A stretch of 41,086 bases of DNA from Bacteroidales bacterium (GTDB taxonomy: Bacteria; Bacteroidota; Bacteroidia; Bacteroidales; WCHB1-69), in the NCBI GenBank assembly GCA_024682995.1, contig JAIKYR010000008.1, positions 1 through 41,086 of the forward strand, in the 5' to 3' direction. Positions 19,501 to 24,700 of this stretch are shown here, one piece after another (the first letter of the stretch is position 1; each line of letters starts with the position of its first letter). Position numbers and translations under genes: made by a program. The notes below the pieces were generated by a model that was not told where the DNA came from, did not search any database, and worked only from the letters and a program-made list of their open reading frames with translations.

Positions 19501-21443
19501 TCACCATACGTGGCAGACGATGCGCTGGTTTGGAATTGAAGCAGGTTGCTGCCGCCATAGGCGTTGGCCACTGATGTGTAGATGCCCGGATAATTTGATG
19601 ATGCCACCGAATTTCTTTTAATCCAACACGTCGGCACCGGAAAACCCGTTGTCGAATTTCCCGTGTAGCCTTCAAAATCCTGAACGTATGGGGCGGTGAG
19701 TTCAGGGCAGGCCGTCACAAACGACACCGATGTGGTGTACCAGGCATCTCCGCCGCAACCAGGTTTCAATCGGATTTCCATCGTATAAGAAGTTGACGGG
19801 TTCAATCCTGTAATCGTATAGAAGGTATCCGTAATCGGCTGAACGTCAATCCAGTTTTCCTCACCCGCCTCGCGGTAGCTGATCCGATAATTGGTCACGC
19901 CTGTGGGGTGCCACGACAACTGCACCGAAGAGGAGGTGATTCCCGTGATGTCTATATCCGTGGGATACATACAGTCGCTGGCAAAAATGCGGAAATCATC
20001 CACATACGACAAGGCACCTAAGGAGAGGAGTGTGATATAACGCCCTTGGAAAGCATAGTTAGACAAGTCCACCGTCACTTTTTGCCAGTTGTTGTTGGAG
20101 GCCGGGTTCACTGTGCCAATAGGCGTGAATGTGTTTATATTGGTCGGATCCGTCATATATCCTAACCGCATAATCGCCGCCGAGGTGGCATTATCCTTTC
20201 TCATCATAAACTGCAGCGTAATGTGCCTTAACATGGTGTCGGAGGCCAACGGCGGGGCCACAATATAGGAACCGGTAGTGTTCGCTGCGTTCATGTACAC
20301 ACAGGCATTATCGGTATAGCCGTTCGTGGTAATATAAGGATACGACGTGCTGTTTATGGAATACAACCGATGCCAGCAAGGCACATTGAAATGTCCTAAT
20401 CCCGTGGTTAAACCATCAAACGATTGCATATATGGCAAATCGCTGAAATGGAGGACGCACGGGTCCACCGGCGCGTTGTCTGTCACTACGCACGTCTGCT
20501 GCGACATGGCCGGCGTACCCACACTGTACACTGCCTCCACTGTATAGCAGTATTGCGTGGTTTCTGCCAGACCGGTGTCTGTATAAGAATAACCTTCCAC
20601 TAAAGAGGTGTTCACCTGCACACTATTTCTATAAATGTTGTAACCGGCAAGATGGTCGGTGACAAACTCGCCCCGCACAATCAGCGGCAGGCCCATCTGT
20701 TCCTGGGAAGCGTTGTCTGTCATCGGCAGCCACAAGCCATTATCCTGCGAATATTGCACCGCGTTACCTGTGCTCAACTCGGCCACCGTGGCACGCGGAA
20801 CCGCGTACACATCGCCCGGGCGCGAGCCGGTGAAACAGACCGCCACCCAGTAGGTGCCCGCCGCCAACGATGTGTTAATCTGCGCCGACACTTTCATAAT
20901 CGGGCGCGTGGTGTCCGCCAAATTGGTGTTCGTGGTACGGAAAATACCCGACCACTCCGTGGAGACCATACAGTTCGCGTTGCTGGTCCAAATAGGAACG
21001 GCTGTGGAGTCCTCCGGACGACTGTTGTAAATACGCACATAACAACCTGTTATCGAAGATGTAGTTCCGCTGTTCGATTGGAAGGCGTAGAAGTCAATAT
21101 GCGACACTTGCGCCGAAGCGGCCAATGTGAAATCATCTGCCAGCCAGTACGAATGGTTTAAGTCCGCAGTATTGGCGGTTGCCCTATAGGACAAGGTGCT
21201 TTGTCCACCGTAAAGGGCACACAAATCCGCCCCGTGATAGCCCGCTCCGGGCCTTGTGACCATGTCGGCAGTATTGTACAGGTAAGCACGCGTGGGTTGC
21301 GTGGCCCCTGCCGGTACGCCCCAATCCAAACGTACCGAGGATGACGACAATACCGTTGCCGTCACATTTTGCGGCGGTGTGTTTTGTGCGAAAACCGCAA
21401 ACGACAAACACAGCAGGACAAACAAAAGGTGGAATTTCTTCAT
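13521..21443 (-). CDS. GA3: giant Fn3 / choice-of-anchor-J adhesin with T9SS type A sorting domain (2640 aa)
   Basis: Signal peptide at residues 1-20 (MKKFHLLFVLLCLSFAVFAQ). The first Fn3 (from about 22) appears interrupted by a domain of about 200 residues and resumes at YNIYRNS. Eight choice-of-anchor-J modules then alternate regularly with Fn3 domains, starting near residues 335, 585, 850, 1101, 1365, 1622, 1869 and 2115, a repeat of about 255 residues. Each has the LPYxxxFD opening, PxCW, VGVMxDPxDxxTF and YIDxxxxxxxxxC landmarks. Three tandem Fn3 domains (about 2287-2560) precede the sorting domain (about 2567-2640: YPNPNTG, IDIYDVYGKLL, FVKR). It has the most regular architecture of the five and no jelly-roll-like, CUB or GEVED module. 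Expected to be a long surface-displayed fibre or adhesin; ligand unknown. Confidence 0.95.
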   Translation of the reverse strand: MKKFHLLFVLLCLSFAVFAQNTPPQNVTATVLSSSSVRLDWGVPAGATQPTRAYLYNTADMVTRPGAGYHGADLCALYGGQSTLSYRATANTADLNHSYWLADDFTLAASAQVSHIDFYAFQSNSGTTSSITGCYVRIYNSRPEDSTAVPIWTSNANCMVSTEWSGIFRTTNTNLADTTRPIMKVSAQINTSLAAGTYWVAVCFTGSRPGDVYAVPRATVAELSTGNAVQYSQDNGLWLPMTDNASQEQMGLPLIVRGEFVTDHLAGYNIYRNSVQVNTSLVEGYSYTDTGLAETTQYCYTVEAVYSVGTPAMSQQTCVVTDNAPVDPCVLHFSDLPYMQSFDGLTTGLGHFNVPCWHRLYSINSTSYPYITTNGYTDNACVYMNAANTTGSYIVAPPLASDTMLRHITLQFMMRKDNATSAAIMRLGYMTDPTNINTFTPIGTVNPASNNNWQKVTVDLSNYAFQGRYITLLSLGALSYVDDFRIFASDCMYPTDIDITGITSSSVQLSWHPTGVTNYRISYREAGEENWIDVQPITDTFYTITGLNPSTSYTMEIRLKPGCGGDAWYTTSVSFVTACPELTAPYVQDFEGYTGNSTTGFPVPTCWIKRNSVASSNYPGIYTSVANAYGGSNLLQFQTSASSATYGDNYVILPAFTNPISSLELSCMAREINNSGMYVGKVLVGVMSDPMDFSTFVQVGSIEPTTNVYAPFAVSFANYTGPGGRIALKAPKPLSGFNTVYMDNLVVAVANCSQPENLVQTAATDNSISCAWSPAVGTTAVSYTLAYRDVDATDDQWTEVSGITDTFYTVNGLSDNHQYLFKVKVICSGGESAYTFAETFYTLCSNPLEIPYYENFDFMQDLSYMDCWTRPSAYVSTITLPAVHQQSNHAHSGTNSMRFGNDYCWMASPAINADIETLTLSFWVSRHNSAGGTLDVGVMSNPCDTTTFELVRSVQLPTGNTYQFVEISFDSVLLTGHNRYIAIHPTGSNAYAYYIDDLDLNVTNPCPRPDSVWFSNITATTATATWTNDPIVALWNVRIKPLYGNEDWTTYNQEIGNSKNFTNLLPSTAYVVQVQSYCGPSSLSYWSVEYIFMTGCGPITTLPYRENFDHYDMSQSMVYPDCWEHGCDNPNYNYLPCFDPNYYYSAPASFDFYSGSNGSGQTPAFYSSYAAAPRIDDAINIQTLAATFRVRGSTATAWLQIGFMTDSSDITTFVPYDTIRLNEATVWEEKTVMFNNYTGNGRFLAFLIGGGTSTMTVHLDNFELDYVPTCFKPKKVKVDSLSQTSVTLSWIPGDTEYEWEIAYREDTASQWMLFPYIYDTVFTIDQLLPGTTYYFKVKSVCGGTETDYTDPVVGTTLCDAITSVPYVQNFDSVLTIAYNLPPCWLKYFSGSISTYPYVSTSDVNVYSPPGALYCYATSAYFDIAVLPEIDGTIDISSLKMTFKAKSTTADNGVVVGVMENPMNPNTFVPIKSIVPSTLGVWEDEEIFFATYTGFGRFIAIRCGDGVKFNTLRIDNLVLDIAEDCFMPLSVAARNISSDQAEMTWFSTSNISTCEYVYGTPGFRPDTATTYLVSNQNHSFVLDNLTPNTTYTFYIRNVCPSGGFSLWSEPCTFTTGCSPHTIPYVQDFDGGDNGPSIMPDCWRKIGEGSVYVNNNSTCYSDNSLYMIAGSAAEAYAVLPELDATLNELQLNFFGRFSNLNYSLEVGVMSDPYDPSTFEHVETVQARTTVWNEFHVPLTSYQGTGKFIALHSVSTGTTLYIDNLSVTYAPGCVRPSNLVVHELTTTTAKLDWRPGNTENSWQLVYGPMGFNPSVLSGAVSVISTEDSLFLTNLTPATYYDAYVRSVCDSLERSEWSQKCSFRTDCEPINTLPFEEDFNNVVSVGQDVFPSCWERMSNFSTTTQYPHVTGSALYFSSGLDKYSLATTPPLDFNVSDLQLQFDFRSATMGYNLFVGVMDDPYDISTFVPMDTIYTTLVDQNIPYRILFTNYTGQGHYIAFLTWTTDYNYVYVDNVKISALPNCFEPEDLVATSATGNSVTLDWSDGLSQSPMSYTIRYAEQGTGSYTYIRNVTTHPYVVTGLQPGTTYAFEVGTRCSVYDSSQFIGPVFAQTICNGMLSLPYEEKFDSIVTTATYQTAGVLPNCWSGYSTNNYPAMQPHIISSATSMYSYPSSLPNCLMMQATLTDTALAVLPLFDEPMTNVKIAFTRRMTSSNVTSVQLMVGYVTDPYDMSTFVPVSDVSPETSPTRDTVTFQYVTNVPAGARIAFRWRNTYTGALITYRCCIDDIKVMPAIVCDQPTDFVVSNLTAEGAVVSWNGYDAQRWNVRYRPVNSANWITMTVSAPTCTLTNLVELTNYELQTQPICVNNISGPWSELFTFTTQQANVCLDPTSLTYSNVGYSSVHLSWDQNNAHSWNLRYKTAVTSWTTIPVGTNQYDLIGLDAETPYEVQVQAVCDNNLTSDWTASVSFTTLQAPVCNAPTNLAVAADIYRATVVWTPGGDENRWNVQIRANTDEWSEIIVETHTDHVFNNLQPNTPYQVRVQAVCDELNSEFAMISFNTLPDGIADYELATTLYPNPNTGQFTIHNSQFTIHSIDIYDVYGKLLKTVEVNSNTAVIDAQDLASGMYFVRISTEKGVVMKSFVKR
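13681..13715 (-). repeat. Heptanucleotide array in GA3 sorting domain (4 perfect + 1 variant units)
   Basis: Plus strand: four consecutive TGAATTG units and one TAAATTG. They encode QFTIHNSQFTIHS in the sorting domain. This is the most homogeneous of the four arrays and therefore the best slippage candidate. By hand translation, removing one unit leads to a stop about 22 codons on, and adding one gives a stop almost at once. Confidence 0.88.
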
Positions 21444-21499
21444 TTTTTTATATTATTTGTTTGATAATCAAAAAATTATATTTTTTCCAATATAATTGC

Positions 21500-21507
21500 C
21501 AAATATA
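21500..21507 (-). promoter_or_regulatory. -7 element of GA3 (TATATTTG)
   Basis: TATATTTG on the minus strand matches TAnnTTTG about 57 bases before the GA3 start. No TTG at the usual -33 distance was seen, so confidence is moderate. The leader is very AT-rich. Confidence 0.5.
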
Positions 21508-21527
21508 TAAAAAATATCATTCCCTTC

Positions 21528-21548
21528 GATTTGTGATTTGTGAATTGC
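21528..21548. repeat. Intergenic 7-bp-period tract upstream of GA3
   Basis: GATTTGT, GATTTGT and GAATTGC occur in tandem (plus strand). Period and sequence match the heptamer arrays inside the sorting-domain coding regions, showing that the motif also occurs outside genes here. Confidence 0.6.
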
Positions 21549-21642
21549 AGGGCTATACCCGCAAGAACCGCAAGGCGGGCAATTTGGTGGAAATTTCCAA
21601 GAATCTTTTATTTCACAAGGATGGCCTAACGGCCAATCTCTC

Positions 21643-21704
21643 TTATTAACTACCCCGCCATTCGGGCACCCCTTCTGAGAATCAGAAGGGGACTTTTGGG
21701 GTGT
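21643..21704. repeat. Palindromic intergenic element between GA3 and GA4
   Basis: A perfect 10-bp inverted repeat with a 3-nt loop (CCCCTTCTGA, GAA, TCAGAAGGGG at 21669-21691) is preceded by ACCCCGCCATTCGGGCA and followed by a GGGGTGTCC tail. The surrounding gap (about 21549-21733) has no credible gene. From memory, similar words recur in intergenic DNA of many Bacteroidota, so this may be one copy of a dispersed non-coding repeat. I could not search for other copies. Confidence 0.5.
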
Positions 21705-21733
21705 CCGCACTGCCGTGCGAACAATTCTTCAAC

Positions 21734-21766
21734 AAAAAAGGGGACAACCTTGAGGTCATCCCCTTT
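21734..21766 (-). terminator. Rho-independent terminator of GA4
   Basis: On the minus strand a stem of about 13 bp, with two G-U pairs allowed only in that orientation, is followed by six U. It lies about 28 bases past the GA4 stop. The hairpin sequence differs from those of GA2 and GA5, although the flanking sequence and coding 3' end resemble GA5. Confidence 0.9.
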
Positions 21767-21793
21767 GCAGGTAATAATTATCAGTGATGAAGA

Positions 21794-24700
21794 TTATTTC
21801 TTCACGAAGGATTTCGTTACAACACCCTTCTCGGTGCTGATGCGCACGAAGTACATGCCAGCGGAGAGTTCTCTCACGTCAAGCTCCATCGTGTTGGCAT
21901 TCACTTCCACTGTCTTCAGTAATTTACCATACACATCATAAACCTGAACATTGTTCATTATTAATTGTTCATTATTAATTGTAAACAGTCCGTTGTTCGG
22001 GTTCGGGTAGAGGCTGGTAGCCAGCTCGTAGTCGGCAATACCGTCAGCCAGCGTGGCGAAGGTCACCGTGTTGGAAGGCTCGCTCTGACCGTTGGCACAG
22101 TTGGCGACCACATTTACCAAGTAGCTTGTCTCCGGCTGCAGACCGGTAAGCGTATAAGGCTTGTTGGACGTCGTGACGGTGCTCCAGTTGGCAGCGTCAG
22201 CCGTTTTATAGTTCACTGTCCAGGAGGTGGCGTTGCCATTCTCCGTCCAATTCAGCTTCACGCTATTCTTCGTCATGTCCGTGGCGGTAAGAGCCGTTGG
22301 AGCCATACAGGTATCCGGTTGCGGCGTGCCGCCATCAACCGTAATGGAGATGTCATCCAACAGGATAAAGTCCTCGTCGGAGCAGTCATAGTGACGGAAA
22401 GCCAGATAGACCTGCTGTCCGGCGTATGCGCTAAGGTCGAGCGTCTGCTGCGTCCATGTGCCGTGCGTGTTGTCCGGAACGATGGTGAACAACGGCGTCG
22501 TGAAATCGGACACCGTGTTGCCCGTGCTTACATATACAGAGTATTTATCTGCAGGATAGCTGGCATCAACCATGAAATACCAGGAAAGCGTGATGGTGGA
22601 TGATGCCGGAAGGTTGAATTTCGGCGAAATCAGATAGTTGTCCGGAAACAGAGCATAATCATCGTTGTACGACAAAGATGCGGCCATATAACTACCCGTA
22701 TGCGCGGTCAAAGTAGAGGAGCCCGTCGTGAGGAACCAAGGGATACCGTCACCGTCGTTATCCACTATCTGCCAACAGCCAAGACCGTTCTCGAAGCCTT
22801 CGGTGTAGGGGAATGTGGCAACAGCATCACACTCGGTGCTTGTACTTACCGTTACCATGGTGGAGTGATCTCCGCCACCGCAATCGACTTCAACTCCAAA
22901 ATTATAGCTGGTGCTGCTGGTCAGACCCGTCACCGTATAGGTGGTACCGCTAACATTCTGGGCAATCGGCGTGCTGGCATTAGCCATATCATAAATGGTA
23001 TAGGTGGCGCCCGTGTTGTTGGCATCCGTCCACGTCAACGTGATACTGTTTGCCGTTGTCGCACTCACGGTGAGATTGGTCACAGGAATACAGGTCGGCG
23101 GAACATCAATGGAGATGTTGTCAATATACAAATAAAGCTGGTCATTCGACGTGCACTGGATAGCGATGTACTTGGCTCCAGCCGGGATAATGTCGCTATA
23201 ATGCATCCAGTTGGACGATCCTGTGATTGAAATCTCATTGCCCCATGTGAAGGCAGTCACATCGTTCGTGGTGGTGGAATAGCCCACTTTGAATGTCTCC
23301 GTATAATTTGTGGAATTAGATCCGTAATCAAATTCCAGTTGCAGCGGTGTGGTGGCAGCGACAAATTGCGGTGAAATCAGATACTGGGGATAGTTTGTGG
23401 TATAGTAGAATCTGAATCCATAGGAACCGGTATTAGCTGCAAGGATATTCACACCCGTGTTGGAATTGCAATTGTTCAGTGTCCAGCAGTCAATGCCGTT
23501 TTCAAAACCCTCGGTGAACGGGATGGTTTGGATTCCACATTCTGTGTGAGCTGTCACTGTCACAATACCCGACAAATCACCGCCTCCGCAATCGGTCTCC
23601 ACCGCAAATGTGTAAGCCGCGTTGGATGTCAAAGAGGTAACCGTGAAGGTGGTGTCCGTGATACCAGAGGCCAACACACTGCTGTCGGACATATCATAAA
23701 CCGTGTAGGTGGCACCAATGTTCAAGTCATCCGACCAAACAAGTGTGATGCTGTTGTCCGTAGCAGTGCCAACGGTAAGATTTGTCACCGGCAGACAGTT
23801 CGGAGCTTCCGTAACATGCAAAGTGTAATCGTGGAATACCATGTAGGAAGAGGAGGCACAAGGACTATGAGCGGCTGTTGTGTTACCATTAATATAGTTG
23901 TCAAAATAGCTGTCCGCACCACCGATACGCATACGGTAGAGGCCCGTATCCTGCGTAGCAGGAACCATGAATGATGCATTGAGCGTGGTAGGATCCGAAC
24001 TCGTGCTCGTACCCATATAAACAACCTCATTGTCATCAAATGACAAATTGTTGTTCCAGTCCACCCAGATAAGCGTTCCATAGGTGTAACTTGTACCGTA
24101 CGTGATGTCCACGTTGGCGATTGTGCCAGCAGCTACGGCACCCACTTGGGATGAATAGTTTCCGTAGGTGACATTGCCGGAATTGGCAGGACTGTTGTTC
24201 ACCACCTCGGGAGCATTTCCGAAGGTAACATTCGTAATACCGGAACCATCCACTGAATATGGATTAGGCTGGCAATAGCCTGTAAAAATAGTCAATGTGG
24301 TGCTCCATGCTGATGTGTCGCCCACACCACAGACAGCGCGAACCTTAATATTATAGTTCGTCTCCGGTGTAAGGTTGGACAGCGTGTAAGCGGTATCGTA
24401 AGTGGATTCCGACGTGTTACCAAACACAACTTCCCATTCAGATTCCTGATAACCGGGAACCCAGGAAATTTCAGCAGAGGTGGGGGTGAGATTGTTAACT
24501 GTCAAATTTGTAGGAGCCGGACAAGTGGGCAGCGTGGTGAAGTGCTGTACCATAGACCAAGAAGAATAGTTGTTACCGCCACAATCCGTGCGAACATAGA
24601 CATCGTATGCCATGTTGGCGGTAAGACCGGAGATATCATAACTATATCCGCTTGCATTCTCTGCCTGAACCGTATCAGGATTAAATCCAGCAGGACCGTA

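Noticed and set aside
21468..21710. Minus-strand frame of 80 codons between GA3 and GA4
   Set aside because: It spans the palindromic element and the GA3 promoter region. Composition follows the repeats; no domain or conserved start context.
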